From the NCBI RefSeq assembly GCF_003671495.1, contig NZ_RCHN01000029.1:1-64000 (forward strand): a stretch of DNA of 64,000 bases. Reading direction: 5' to 3'. The stretch is from Ketobacter sp. (lineage in GTDB: Bacteria > Pseudomonadota > Gammaproteobacteria > Pseudomonadales > Ketobacteraceae). Both the position numbers and the translations under genes were made by a program. Shown piece by piece: positions 33,059-41,728 of this stretch; the first letter of the stretch is position 1; each line of letters begins with the position of its first letter. The notes below the pieces were generated by a model, which had not been told where the DNA came from, searched no databases, and worked only from the letters and a program-made list of their open reading frames with translations.

Positions 33059-34996
33059 TTACCGTTTCAGCTTGAAGGCCATCACCGAATCACCCATGGT
33101 GGAGTTGTACATGCTGTGCCCCCCCGCGGGAATGATGATGTACTGCTCGCCTTCCCATTCATAGGAGATGGGTACAGAGGTGCCGGCGGCGGGCAGGTCG
33201 CCTTCCCATAACAGCTCTCCGCTGTTGAGATCGAAGGCCTTCATGGTGTCATCCAACGAATAGCCGATGAAGATCAACCCCCCTGCGGTGACCAGGGGGC
33301 CACCGGCGCCGGGCATGCCTAAGTCCCAGGGCATGGGGAATGGGGACATCTTGTCGACGCTGCCCAGAGGCACTTCCCAGGCAATTTCTTTGGTGGCCAT
33401 GTTCACTGCGGTGAGTGCCGCCCAGGGTGGCTTGGAACAGGGGGCGCCGAAGATGGACAGCAAGCCCTGTACCTTGGGGACATAGGGGGAGCCCTCCACC
33501 GGGAATATCATTTCGGAGGTGGCCTCGATGGCCTGGCCTTCCTTGAACTCCGCCTGCTCACGGGGCACCAGGGTAACGATGGTGGGGATGCGGTTGGACG
33601 GCACCACCATGATGTTGGTGGCCGGGTCGTAACCACCGCCACCCCAGTTGGGCCCGCCGCCTACGGACGGATTGAAGATGGTGCCCTTGAGGCTGGCCGG
33701 GGTGTAAATATCACCGTAGAGCAGGCTTTCGGTTTTGCGGCGGCACAGCCACTCATCCAACGGTGTGAAGCCCCATACGTCATCTGGTGAAAAACCCAGG
33801 GGCATGATATTGGGTATGCCCACCGGGAACGGTTGGGTGGGTGACAGCCACTCCCCTTCCACTTTGCCCTCCTGAGGCACCGGGCGTTCCTCGATGGGAA
33901 TCAGTGGCTCTCCGGTTTTACGGTCGAAGACAAAAATCAAACCCATCTTGGTGTTCTGCACCAATGCCGGCACCAGCTTGCCCTTGTGGGGGAAGTCCAG
34001 CAACAGAGGTTGCGAAGGCACGTCATAATCAAAAACGTTGTGATGCACTAACTGTTGATGCCAGACCACTTCGCCGGTGGTGCCTTTCAACGCCACCACG
34101 GATGAAGTGTATTCGTTGTTGCCCGGACGTCCGGCACCGTAGAAATCACCAGAGGCGCTGGAGGTGGGCAGATAGACCATGTCCAACTCCTGGTCCACTG
34201 ACATGGTGGCCCACACATTGCCGGCGCCGAATTCACCCACCGATCCCTTCAGCCAGGTTTTCATGGCCGGGTCAGACGGGTCGCGGGGTAATGGATCGAA
34301 CGACCAGAGTTGTTCTCCGCTGCGGGCATCAAACGCCAGGACTCGTCCGCTGGGGGCTTCAATCCGCTGGTTATCCGCCACCACCGAACCCACCACCACC
34401 ACATCGTTGACGATGGCAGGGCGCGAATTAGCCAGCACTTCCCCGGTGAAGATCTGCGGCTTTTCCACTGGCATGATCACTTCACCGTTGTTCCCGAAAC
34501 CGGGGCAGGGTTTACCGGTCTTGGCGTCGATGGCGAACAATCGATAGTTGGCGGTGCCGAGGAAGATGCGGGATTGACAGACCGCGCCCGCTTCCGCCTG
34601 ACTGTCCACCCAGTTGCCGACGCCCCGGCATTTCTTCATGCCGGTTTCGGGGTCTTTGGGATCGAACACCCAGCGCTCTTCTCCGGTTTTGGGATCAAGG
34701 GCGATGACGCGGCGATTGGTGCTGCACACCACCAGGTTGCCTTCGATCAGGCTGGGTTGATCCTGGAACGAGGTTAACGATCCGGGTTTGGGCTCCTTGC
34801 CGTCGCCGGTATGGTATTCCCAGGCGACCCCGAGCTGGGTGACATTGTCTTTGTTGATTTGCTTGAGTGCGGAATATTTGGTTCCCAGCTGAAGCTGATC
34901 CACTACAGAGTTGGCGGCGAGGGACAATGGCGCGGTGACCAACAGAATGGGCGTCACGAGGGTTTTTAACAAAGGCATTCTATACAGCGTTTTCAT
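33059..34996 (-). CDS. PQQ-dependent (quinoprotein) dehydrogenase, periplasmic
   Basis: Quinoprotein of 645 residues with a signal peptide (M-P-L-L-K-T-L... to S-L-A-A, about 7-28), so it acts in the periplasm. The ATG at 34996 is chosen; the longer frame lacks an export signal at its start. Repeated W-like blades with A-x-D-x-x-T-G-x-x-x-W (for example A-L-D-P-K-T-G-E-E-R-W-V-F) show the eight-bladed propeller that binds PQQ and Ca2+. The sequence resembles the membrane glucose dehydrogenase group without its membrane helices, and lacks a visible CxxCH cytochrome domain. Expected to oxidise an alcohol or sugar-like substrate and pass electrons to a quinone or cytochrome. Has its own promoter and terminator. 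Confidence 0.88.
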   Translation of the reverse strand: MKTLYRMPLLKTLVTPILLVTAPLSLAANSVVDQLQLGTKYSALKQINKDNVTQLGVAWEYHTGDGKEPKPGSLTSFQDQPSLIEGNLVVCSTNRRVIALDPKTGEERWVFDPKDPETGMKKCRGVGNWVDSQAEAGAVCQSRIFLGTANYRLFAIDAKTGKPCPGFGNNGEVIMPVEKPQIFTGEVLANSRPAIVNDVVVVGSVVADNQRIEAPSGRVLAFDARSGEQLWSFDPLPRDPSDPAMKTWLKGSVGEFGAGNVWATMSVDQELDMVYLPTSSASGDFYGAGRPGNNEYTSSVVALKGTTGEVVWHQQLVHHNVFDYDVPSQPLLLDFPHKGKLVPALVQNTKMGLIFVFDRKTGEPLIPIEERPVPQEGKVEGEWLSPTQPFPVGIPNIMPLGFSPDDVWGFTPLDEWLCRRKTESLLYGDIYTPASLKGTIFNPSVGGGPNWGGGGYDPATNIMVVPSNRIPTIVTLVPREQAEFKEGQAIEATSEMIFPVEGSPYVPKVQGLLSIFGAPCSKPPWAALTAVNMATKEIAWEVPLGSVDKMSPFPMPWDLGMPGAGGPLVTAGGLIFIGYSLDDTMKAFDLNSGELLWEGDLPAAGTSVPISYEWEGEQYIIIPAGGHSMYNSTMGDSVMAFKLKR

Positions 34997-35082
34997 ACTT
35001 ATTGTTATTCCTGGCATGTGTATCCTTGGCACGAGTTTCTGGGCAAGCTTGTTCCAGACGACCCCGGCCTGCAATAAATTAA

Positions 35083-35098
35083 TGACAGTATGCTGTCA
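35083..35098. promoter_or_regulatory. Operator-like palindrome before the PQQ dehydrogenase
   Basis: TGACAGTATGCTGTCA is a perfect inverted repeat of TGACAG/CTGTCA with a four-base centre, 86 bases before the ATG at 34996. It matches the site before P450 fusion A (32956-32971) at 14 of 16 positions. Confidence 0.55.
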
Positions 35099-35169
35099 CC
35101 AATCCGTTGCTGCGTCAATTCAATGTGGTAGCCCTGCTATGGATTTTCGGGCTGGATTTTCGGGCTGGA

Positions 35170-36606
35170 TTATTGGGGCGCCTGATCCGGGGCGTATCCC
35201 AGGATGCCTTTGATCTCCAAATAATCGTGGAAACCAAACTCGCCCCACTCGCGACCGTTACCACTTTTCTTATAACCACCAAAGGGGCAGTTGAAATCAA
35301 AGCCGCCGTTGATCGCCACCCAACCGGCCCGTAGGCGTCGTGCTACGGAACGGGCCTGCTCCAGGTTGGCTCCGGACACATAGCCGGCTAATCCGTACTC
35401 GGTATCGTTGCCGATCTCAATGGCCTGCTCCAGGTCGTCATAATCCAAAATGCAGATCACTGGTCCGAATATCTCTTCCCGGGCGATGGTCATGTTATTG
35501 TTGACCTGGCCGAAAACCGTGGGCTTCACATAGTAGCCGGTGTGCAGGCCATCCGGGCGCCCCACGCCACCAGCCACCAGCGTAGCGCCTTCATCGATCC
35601 CCTGTTGGATCAGAGACTGGATCTTTTCGAATTGCGCTTTCGATGAAACCGGCCCCATCACCACCTCGGAATTGGGATCACCCACAGAGACCTGGGCTGC
35701 GGCTTCCCGGGCGATATCCATGGCTTCCTGCATGCGGGCGGCAGGTACTAACAGGCGGGAACCGGCACTGCAGGTTTGGCCTGAATTCCCCATCATGCCG
35801 GCGACGCTGGCGGCGACACTCTCGGCAAAGGCTTCGTCATCCAGGATGATGCTGGGGCTTTTGCCCCCCAGCTCCTGAGTGACCCGTTTGACGGTGGGCG
35901 CGGCATTGCGCGCTATTTCCACGCCGGCCCGGGTGGAACCGGTGAAAGAGACCATGTCCACATCGGGATGGGAAGACAGCGCTACGCCTACCCCTGCCCC
36001 ATCACCCTGCACCAGGTTAAAGACCCCGGCCGGGACGCCGGCGGCGTGCAGGATTTCCGCAAAAATCTGGCCGGTGAAGGGTGCAATTTCAGAGGGTTTG
36101 AGAATCATGGTGCAGCCGGTGGCCAGGGCTGGGAACACTTTGACGGCGATCTGGTTCAATGGCCAGTTCCAGGGTGTGATCAGGCCACAGACACCGATGG
36201 GTTCTTTCACGACCAAAGTGGCACCACGCTGCTCTTCGAACTGAAACGTCTTGAGTACTTCAATGGCAGTTTGCAAATGCCCGGAGCCCAGCCCTACCTG
36301 AAAACCATTGGCCAGATACGACGGTGCGCCCATTTCCTCGGTCAAGGCTGCGGCCAGATCCGCTGTGCGTTTCTCGTATTCCGCAAGAATATTCTGCAGG
36401 ATCTCCAGCCGATCGCCAGTCCGGGTCACAGACCAGCTGGAAAATGCTTGGCGCGCTGCCCGTACCGCTTTATCCACGTCGGCGGCGGAGCCGATTGCGA
36501 TCCGGCCGCAGGGGGATTCCGTGGCCGGATTTTCCACATCCAGTGTTGTTAACTCAACCGGGTCGACCCATTCACCGTCAATGTAGAATTGCAAATATTC
36601 GCGCAT
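35170..36606 (-). CDS. Aldehyde dehydrogenase family protein
   Basis: NAD(P)-dependent aldehyde dehydrogenase of 478 residues. Key residues are visible: the W-N-W-P-L-N-Q segment holding the oxyanion Asn, the cofactor-loop F-T-G-S-T-R-A-G, the base-bearing Q-E-L-G-G-K-S-P, and the nucleophile in S-G-Q-T-C-S-A-G. The ATG at 36606 is chosen over that at 36615 because of AGGA spacing. It would oxidise an aldehyde to an acid, probably the product of an alcohol dehydrogenase of the island, before CoA activation. It follows the Rieske oxygenase gene by 42 bases in one operon, with 173 bases to the next gene. Confidence 0.92.
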   Translation of the reverse strand: MREYLQFYIDGEWVDPVELTTLDVENPATESPCGRIAIGSAADVDKAVRAARQAFSSWSVTRTGDRLEILQNILAEYEKRTADLAAALTEEMGAPSYLANGFQVGLGSGHLQTAIEVLKTFQFEEQRGATLVVKEPIGVCGLITPWNWPLNQIAVKVFPALATGCTMILKPSEIAPFTGQIFAEILHAAGVPAGVFNLVQGDGAGVGVALSSHPDVDMVSFTGSTRAGVEIARNAAPTVKRVTQELGGKSPSIILDDEAFAESVAASVAGMMGNSGQTCSAGSRLLVPAARMQEAMDIAREAAAQVSVGDPNSEVVMGPVSSKAQFEKIQSLIQQGIDEGATLVAGGVGRPDGLHTGYYVKPTVFGQVNNNMTIAREEIFGPVICILDYDDLEQAIEIGNDTEYGLAGYVSGANLEQARSVARRLRAGWVAINGGFDFNCPFGGYKKSGNGREWGEFGFHDYLEIKGILGYAPDQAPQ

Positions 36607-36648
36607 GGTAAGCATCCTGTATTCTGTCTTATTGTTTTATGAACCGCG

Positions 36649-38043
36649 TTAATCCTCGATCACCCGGGGTGATCCTTTACCCATAAAACGGGCCAGGTTG
36701 CGGTGGAAATTGGTGATCTTCTGTTCCTGGTGCGGATTGGGCAGGGCGCCACGGAATCCGCGATTGCGCATGCCTTTCTGTACGGCCGCCATATTGGAGA
36801 AATCCTGTGCCAGCACTTTGCGCCATTTTTCTTCGGTGGGTTCTGCGTACACCCACTCCGTCTTGGGCTCTTCACCCTGCGGATAACGCTCCAGTGCATA
36901 AGCTTCAAAAATGCACTTATTGGGGTCGCCACCGTACGGCCGAGCCCGGTAACCCAGCAGGAATGTCAGGCCAGGGATAAACGACATGTTGGGAAAGATG
37001 TGCCACGCCAGCCCAGCTTTGGCCAGCTTGTCCGGATCAATGGTGGGCCAGACCACACCACGGGCTGCATCATCCCGTTTGGCTGACTCATACCAGTGTT
37101 CATGCACCTCGTGTGGCGGAGTGTCTTCTGGCAGCTCGTCCACCAGTCGATTGGCGGCATTCACCAGCGTTGGCGTGGTGCTGCCCCGAATGGTATCCCA
37201 GAACTCATTCTGCATCTGGGCAATCATCTTGCGTGCATCCGGGCCTTTGCCGGTGCGGGTGACGGTGGTGGTGGCGGCGGAGTCACCCTCTTCCGGATCT
37301 TTCGAATCGAAACCATCGTTGCCGTGCAGCCCTTGTGCTTTGCTCCAGGCATAAAAGTCGCCGTACACGCAGAGTTGCGGATGGGTGCCTTCAACATGGT
37401 AAGGTTCCATAAAGGCTTCTAACGCGGTCTTCCAGTTGCAGTCAAACACTACGTACTGGCGCCAATGATAGCGCATGTCTTCGAATTCAAACTGGTTCAA
37501 CAGGTCAGATGCGGGCATCAGGTATTCCACCAGCGGCTCACAATCCGGGTTCATGTTGATCCAGATCCAGCCGCCCCAGGTGTCGACTTTCACCTCACCC
37601 AATTGTGTTCGTTCGTCGTTCAGGCAGCCCTTCCAATCGTCCTGATCCAGGATGCGGGTGCACTTGCCTTCGAGGTTGTAGGTCCAACCGTGATAACCGC
37701 ACACGAAATTCTGTTTGCGACCACAAGCACTGTGGGCGCCTTCCGGGGTGTCCACCAGTTGCCGGCCCCGGTGGGAGCAGACGTTATAAAAGGCCTTTAA
37801 TGTATCCGGGCCGGTACGCACGATGATAATGGAGTCGTCCATGACATCATAGGTGATGAAGTTGCCCACTTCGGGGATTTCTTCAACCCGGCCGGCGTGC
37901 TGCCAGACCTTCGACCAAATCTTGTCGCCCTCTTCGCGCGCATACTCGGGGCAGGTGAATGCCTCGACGCCGTAGGTCAAAGGTTCGGAGAGGTCCTCCA
38001 CCGGGATCACTTTGTCAGGATTAATATCGGCTTTCTTGTTCAT
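36649..38043 (-). CDS. Rieske non-heme iron oxygenase, alpha subunit
   Basis: Ring-hydroxylating-type oxygenase of 464 residues (ATG at 38043 with GGAGAA upstream). The Rieske cluster is bound by C89-x-H91 and C115-x2-H118; the mononuclear iron site is visible as N203 with H216 and H221 (in P-Y-H-V-E-G-T-H-P). No beta subunit gene is adjacent, so it may be an alpha-only (alpha-3) enzyme; a reductase or ferredoxin gene is also absent nearby. It lies 49 bases after the Baeyer-Villiger gene. It may hydroxylate or demethylate a cyclic substrate in sequence with the BVMO. The exact reaction cannot be inferred. Confidence 0.92.
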   Translation of the reverse strand: MNKKADINPDKVIPVEDLSEPLTYGVEAFTCPEYAREEGDKIWSKVWQHAGRVEEIPEVGNFITYDVMDDSIIIVRTGPDTLKAFYNVCSHRGRQLVDTPEGAHSACGRKQNFVCGYHGWTYNLEGKCTRILDQDDWKGCLNDERTQLGEVKVDTWGGWIWINMNPDCEPLVEYLMPASDLLNQFEFEDMRYHWRQYVVFDCNWKTALEAFMEPYHVEGTHPQLCVYGDFYAWSKAQGLHGNDGFDSKDPEEGDSAATTTVTRTGKGPDARKMIAQMQNEFWDTIRGSTTPTLVNAANRLVDELPEDTPPHEVHEHWYESAKRDDAARGVVWPTIDPDKLAKAGLAWHIFPNMSFIPGLTFLLGYRARPYGGDPNKCIFEAYALERYPQGEEPKTEWVYAEPTEEKWRKVLAQDFSNMAAVQKGMRNRGFRGALPNPHQEQKITNFHRNLARFMGKGSPRVIED

Positions 38044-38092
38044 ATGGTTCTCCAGCCATGGCGATGTCATTGGTGCAAAGCCATTGAAAATT

Positions 38093-39946
38093 TCAGTCAG
38101 TACCGACGACCATGCCTTCCAGGTCGCCTTTATCGCGCCAGTCCTGCATCAGGGATTGGAACGCATCCCAACCCGGACCGTAGGATTCTCCCAGATACCA
38201 GCGGAATTTTTCCTCGCCTTTGCTATCCAGTTGGGCTTCACCCTCGTTGTTGAAGTAACTGGGGGTACATTCCCGCTGGAACTGAGAAATATCAATGGCC
38301 GTTTCACGGATGTGTTGTATCCATGCATCCTGGGCGGACTTGCTTGGCTCAACCGACGTTAAACCGCGCTCCAATGCCGCGTTGATGATGTAGGCAATAT
38401 GATGGCTCTGCCGGCTGAAGGTTTCTGTGGTGGTGGCGTTAAAGCCCCCCTGGTAGAAGCCCACATAGAATTGATTGGGGAAGCCGTGGCTCATCATGCC
38501 GTGCAGTGTTTGATAGCCATCGGCCCAATGTTCATAGAGAGACAAGCCGTCACGACCTTCGATGGCATCGATCCCCCAGCGACGGTCCAGATCACTGGTA
38601 ACTTCGAAGCCACTGGCAAAAATCATGCAGTCGATTTCGTATTCCTGACCTTGGGCAATAAAGCCCTTCTCAGTCATCTCTTCCACACCCCGGGTCTTGG
38701 AGACATCCACCAGGGTAACGTTGGGGCGATTGAAGGTGGAATAATAATCGTCGTTGGAACAGGGTCGTTTACACAGGAAACGGTACCAGGGCTTCAGGGA
38801 TTCCGCCGTGGCTTTGTCTTCCACCAGGGCTTCTACACGGGCGCGTAGACGCTCCATCACGCGATAGTCCATCAGCTCCCGTTTTTCCATGAATTGCTCT
38901 GGGCTGGTGGGCCAACCTTCCTGTTCAAATTCCGCCACCAGGTTGCGATTGACCTCAGTCCAGATGTCACAAATATTGTCTTCGTCACCGGGGGCGAAGG
39001 TGTCAATAGCGGCACGCTGGAAATTGGCTTTGCGTTCCTGCTGCCAGCCAGGCTTCAGGCTGTTTGCCCATTCAGGATCGGTGGGAACATTTTTGCGCTC
39101 GTCCACGGTAGAGGGCGTGCGTTGCAGCACATAGACTTGCTTTGCATACCGTCCAAGATAGGGGATGGCCTGGATCGCGGTGGCACCAGTACCAATAATG
39201 GCTACGGTTTTGTCGGCCAGCTTTGACAGTTCTGGATTGCGATATTCACCGCCGGTGTACTCGTAATCCCAGCGTGCGGTGTGGAACATTTTGCCTTTAA
39301 AGTCATGAATTCCGGGGATTGCCGGCAGCTTGGGAATGTTCAGCAGTCCATTGGCCATGACCACAAACCGCGCTCGAATTTCGTCGCCGCGATTGGTTTT
39401 GATGCGCCAACGATTCAGCCTGTCGTCCCACTTCATGGTGGACACGAGCGTATGGAACAAGGCTTTTTCGTACAGGTCAAAACGATCAGCGATGCTACGC
39501 ATATAATCGTAGATATCATAGCCATCGGTGTACTTTTTGGAAGGCATGTACCCCATCTCTTCCAGCATGGGGAGATAACAATAGGCATCGTTATCGCATT
39601 GGATTCCCGGATAGCGGTTCCAATACCAGACACCACCGAAATCACCAGCGTGATCGATGTTGCGGAAGTTTTTGACGCCCGCTTTTTTTAATTCCACGCC
39701 AGCCAATAAACCAGACCAGCCACCACCCAGTACTGCCACATCCAGATCTTCCGAGATGGGCGCGCGGGCCTGCACTGGTGTGTGAGGGTCGATCTCATAG
39801 GCATCGTTGCCGTCATCGTCCGGGCGCACATATTGCTTTTGCCCTTCGGGTCTTACTCGTATTTCCCGTTCCTGCCGATACTTTTCCCGCAGTGCCGGGA
39901 TATCAACTTCACCAGCGGGTGGCACATTCGTCGCTTTACACTTCAT
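38093..39946 (-). CDS. Flavin-dependent Baeyer-Villiger monooxygenase (type I)
   Basis: Class B flavoprotein monooxygenase of 617 residues. It has both Rossmann motifs, G-G-G-W-S-G (74-79) for FAD and G-T-G-A-T-A (252-257) for NADPH, and between them the BVMO fingerprint F-K-G-K-M-F-H-T-A-R-W-D (216-227, F-x-G-x3-H-x3-W-D). About 60 residues precede the first FAD motif, an N-terminal extension common in larger BVMOs. Expected to convert a ketone to an ester or lactone with O2 and NADPH. It is placed between an SDR (113 bases upstream) that could make the ketone and the Rieske oxygenase (49 bases downstream). Confidence 0.95.
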   Translation of the reverse strand: MKCKATNVPPAGEVDIPALREKYRQEREIRVRPEGQKQYVRPDDDGNDAYEIDPHTPVQARAPISEDLDVAVLGGGWSGLLAGVELKKAGVKNFRNIDHAGDFGGVWYWNRYPGIQCDNDAYCYLPMLEEMGYMPSKKYTDGYDIYDYMRSIADRFDLYEKALFHTLVSTMKWDDRLNRWRIKTNRGDEIRARFVVMANGLLNIPKLPAIPGIHDFKGKMFHTARWDYEYTGGEYRNPELSKLADKTVAIIGTGATAIQAIPYLGRYAKQVYVLQRTPSTVDERKNVPTDPEWANSLKPGWQQERKANFQRAAIDTFAPGDEDNICDIWTEVNRNLVAEFEQEGWPTSPEQFMEKRELMDYRVMERLRARVEALVEDKATAESLKPWYRFLCKRPCSNDDYYSTFNRPNVTLVDVSKTRGVEEMTEKGFIAQGQEYEIDCMIFASGFEVTSDLDRRWGIDAIEGRDGLSLYEHWADGYQTLHGMMSHGFPNQFYVGFYQGGFNATTTETFSRQSHHIAYIINAALERGLTSVEPSKSAQDAWIQHIRETAIDISQFQRECTPSYFNNEGEAQLDSKGEEKFRWYLGESYGPGWDAFQSLMQDWRDKGDLEGMVVGTD

Positions 39947-40059
39947 GGTCCGATCTCTTCTTATATTTGTGGCAGTAACGTCAGCTTGGTGAGCTATTCA
40001 AACATTGCCATGATTGGGATTTGCAGTAAATATTCAGGCCGTTTTTATATATCGAACGG

Positions 40060-40800
40060 CTAAGGCATTACACGTCCACCGTTTACGCCCAGAGTGAGGC
40101 CGGTGATGTAACCCGCTTGCTCCGACGCCAGGAAGGAACATGCTGCGGCTATGTCATCCGGGCTACCGGCTCGCTTCATGGGCGACGCTTCGATTTGTTT
40201 GTCGATGTCCACGGGGGATTGGCGCAACATCGGTGTGTCGACAAAGCCGGGGGGAATGTTGTTGACGGTAATGCCTTTTGCGGCCAGTTCGAGGCCGAGG
40301 GATTTGGTGAAGGCAATAACCCCACCCTTGGACGCGGAGTAATGACACATCATGGGCGCGCCGGTTTGTGCCGATGATGAAGAAATATTGATGATGCGCC
40401 CCCACCCTGCGGCCAGCATATCTGGAATGACCTGTTGGCAACACAGCATGGGGCCTTTGATGTTAATCGCCATCATGCGATCAATCGCTTCTTCTTCGAT
40501 ATTCATGAACGGGATGAAGGCGGAAATACCCGCATTGTTCACCAAAACGGTGATGGGGCCGAACGCCTGCCGGGTCAGTTCGGCACTGTGGGCAATGTCC
40601 GTTTTTGAGGATGCATCGCCCACACAGGCGATGGCCTTCCCACCATTGGCGGAGATCAGTGCTACGGTTTCTTCAGCGCTGTCCGCGTTCAGGTCCCAGA
40701 CGGATACTGCCGCGCCGTCGTTTGCCAACTGCAGACAGATGGCTCTTCCAATTCCACTTCCGCCGCCGGTAACCACCGCGACTTTCCCCTGTAATGACAT
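40060..40800 (-). CDS. Short-chain dehydrogenase/reductase (FabG-like)
   Basis: NAD(P)-dependent SDR of 246 residues; the ATG at 40800 has GGAG upstream and begins M-S-L-Q-G-K-V-A-V-V-T-G-G-G. Cofactor motif T-G-G-G-S-G-I-G, N-N-A-G, S-S-S-A (serine) and Y-S-A-S-K are complete, as is the C-terminal Y-I-T-G-L-T-L-G-V-N-G-G of FabG-like SDRs. It probably oxidises a secondary alcohol to a ketone for the Baeyer-Villiger enzyme whose gene follows by 113 bases. Its promoter carries two different operator-like repeats (40829-40847 and 40854-40867), which makes it the most densely regulated gene of the window. Confidence 0.88.
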   Translation of the reverse strand: MSLQGKVAVVTGGGSGIGRAICLQLANDGAAVSVWDLNADSAEETVALISANGGKAIACVGDASSKTDIAHSAELTRQAFGPITVLVNNAGISAFIPFMNIEEEAIDRMMAINIKGPMLCCQQVIPDMLAAGWGRIINISSSSAQTGAPMMCHYSASKGGVIAFTKSLGLELAAKGITVNNIPPGFVDTPMLRQSPVDIDKQIEASPMKRAGSPDDIAAACSFLASEQAGYITGLTLGVNGGRVMP

Positions 40801-40828
40801 GGATCTTTGCTCCAATGGTTGGCTCTTA

Positions 40829-40847
40829 TTTTAACAACACTGTTGAT
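40829..40847 (-). promoter_or_regulatory. Operator-like repeat, site 4 of the TCAACA-N4-TGTT family
   Basis: On the minus strand ATCAACAGTGTTGTTAAAA, 29 bases upstream of the SDR ATG at 40800. Positioned in the promoter of the SDR-BVMO-Rieske-ALDH operon. Confidence 0.6.
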
Positions 40848-40853
40848 TAATAA

Positions 40854-40867
40854 TACCGGTCAGTACT
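40854..40867. promoter_or_regulatory. Second operator-like repeat TACCGG-N3-GTACT before the SDR
   Basis: TACCGGTCAGTACT, seven bases beyond site 4. The same pattern, TACCGGGTGGTACT, occurs at 8922-8935. Two different sites side by side suggest dual control of the SDR-led operon. Confidence 0.45.
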
Positions 40868-41000
40868 TTTAGTTGTCAAGACGAAGACAAGCGCTCCTTA
40901 AGGAGCGCCGGAGTGAATCTGGTGGGGGAATGAAATGGCGTGGATTGCGCTAAAAATCGCTGAAAACTGCGGGACTTAGGGATGGTTTCGTAACGAATTT

Positions 41001-41657
41001 CTACCAGTCGGAACGGGCGGACACCAGGGTGCGCACGGCTTTGCCCACCCATTCCCGGCGCTCTTTCTCGGAGACTTCTTTTTTCGAAAGCATGGCGTTG
41101 ATGTACCAGCCCCGAATCATGTGAATGAACACTTCCGCGACCGCGCTGGCGTCTTTACAGGGCAGGTTGTCTGCCTGAGCACATTGTTCAATGAACTCGG
41201 CAATACGGCGGATTCCAATTTCGGTACGCTCCGCGGCGGCTTTACCCAGCTCCGGGAAACGATGGATTTCACTGTAGATCAGTTGATTCACCGCCACCTC
41301 GTCGTTGGCCAGGCTGAGCTCCAAAGTGCGATTGGCGTAAGCTGTGAGCCCTTTTTCGAGATTCGGTTTGCCACTGGTATCCACCGTGAGGGAGGCCCAA
41401 GGTGAATAGCGTTCGATCTGTTGTTTCAGAATGGCGCGGAACAACTGCTCTTTCGAGGGGTAGCGGGAATACAGTGTAGTTTTAGACATGCCGGCGGTTT
41501 TGACAATGCGGCTGACCGAGGCGGCACCGTATCCCTGATCCTGGAACTCCTGCAAGGCCACTGCCAGGAGTTGGTCTTCGATGTCTGCAACGTCTTCCGG
41601 CCGTGGACGACCCCGTGGCCGTTTTGCCTCTGCTTTAGTGGTTTTTCGTACTGCCAT
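41001..41657 (-). CDS. TetR-family transcriptional regulator
   Basis: Regulator of 218 residues with a very basic N terminus (K-T-T-K-A-E-A-K-R-P-R-G-R-P-R). The DNA-binding domain (about 24-70) contains L-L-A-V-A-L-Q-E-F, G-Y-G-A-A-S-V-S-R-I-V and A-G-M-S-K-T-T-L-Y-S-R-Y-P-S-K-E-Q-L-F. The C-terminal helices match the group with a C-terminal TetR ligand domain. Nearest neighbours are ligase 3 upstream (71 bases) and the SDR-led operon downstream (200 bases). A perfect palindrome at 41703-41714 is placed for autoregulation. It is one of three TetR genes and could control any of the shared island motifs. Confidence 0.88.
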   Translation of the reverse strand: MAVRKTTKAEAKRPRGRPRPEDVADIEDQLLAVALQEFQDQGYGAASVSRIVKTAGMSKTTLYSRYPSKEQLFRAILKQQIERYSPWASLTVDTSGKPNLEKGLTAYANRTLELSLANDEVAVNQLIYSEIHRFPELGKAAAERTEIGIRRIAEFIEQCAQADNLPCKDASAVAEVFIHMIRGWYINAMLSKKEVSEKERREWVGKAVRTLVSARSDW

Positions 41658-41702
41658 GTGGAATGGGGTATCTTTTTATTGCTGTCAGTGAAAAACCACT
41701 TT

Positions 41703-41714
41703 ACCAGATCTGGT
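41703..41714. promoter_or_regulatory. Palindrome upstream of the TetR gene
   Basis: ACCAGATCTGGT is a perfect 12-base palindrome 45 bases upstream of the TetR start codon, between it and the ligase 3 stop. Autoregulation is inferred from position only. Confidence 0.4.
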
Positions 41715-41728
41715 CGTTTTAACAAACG

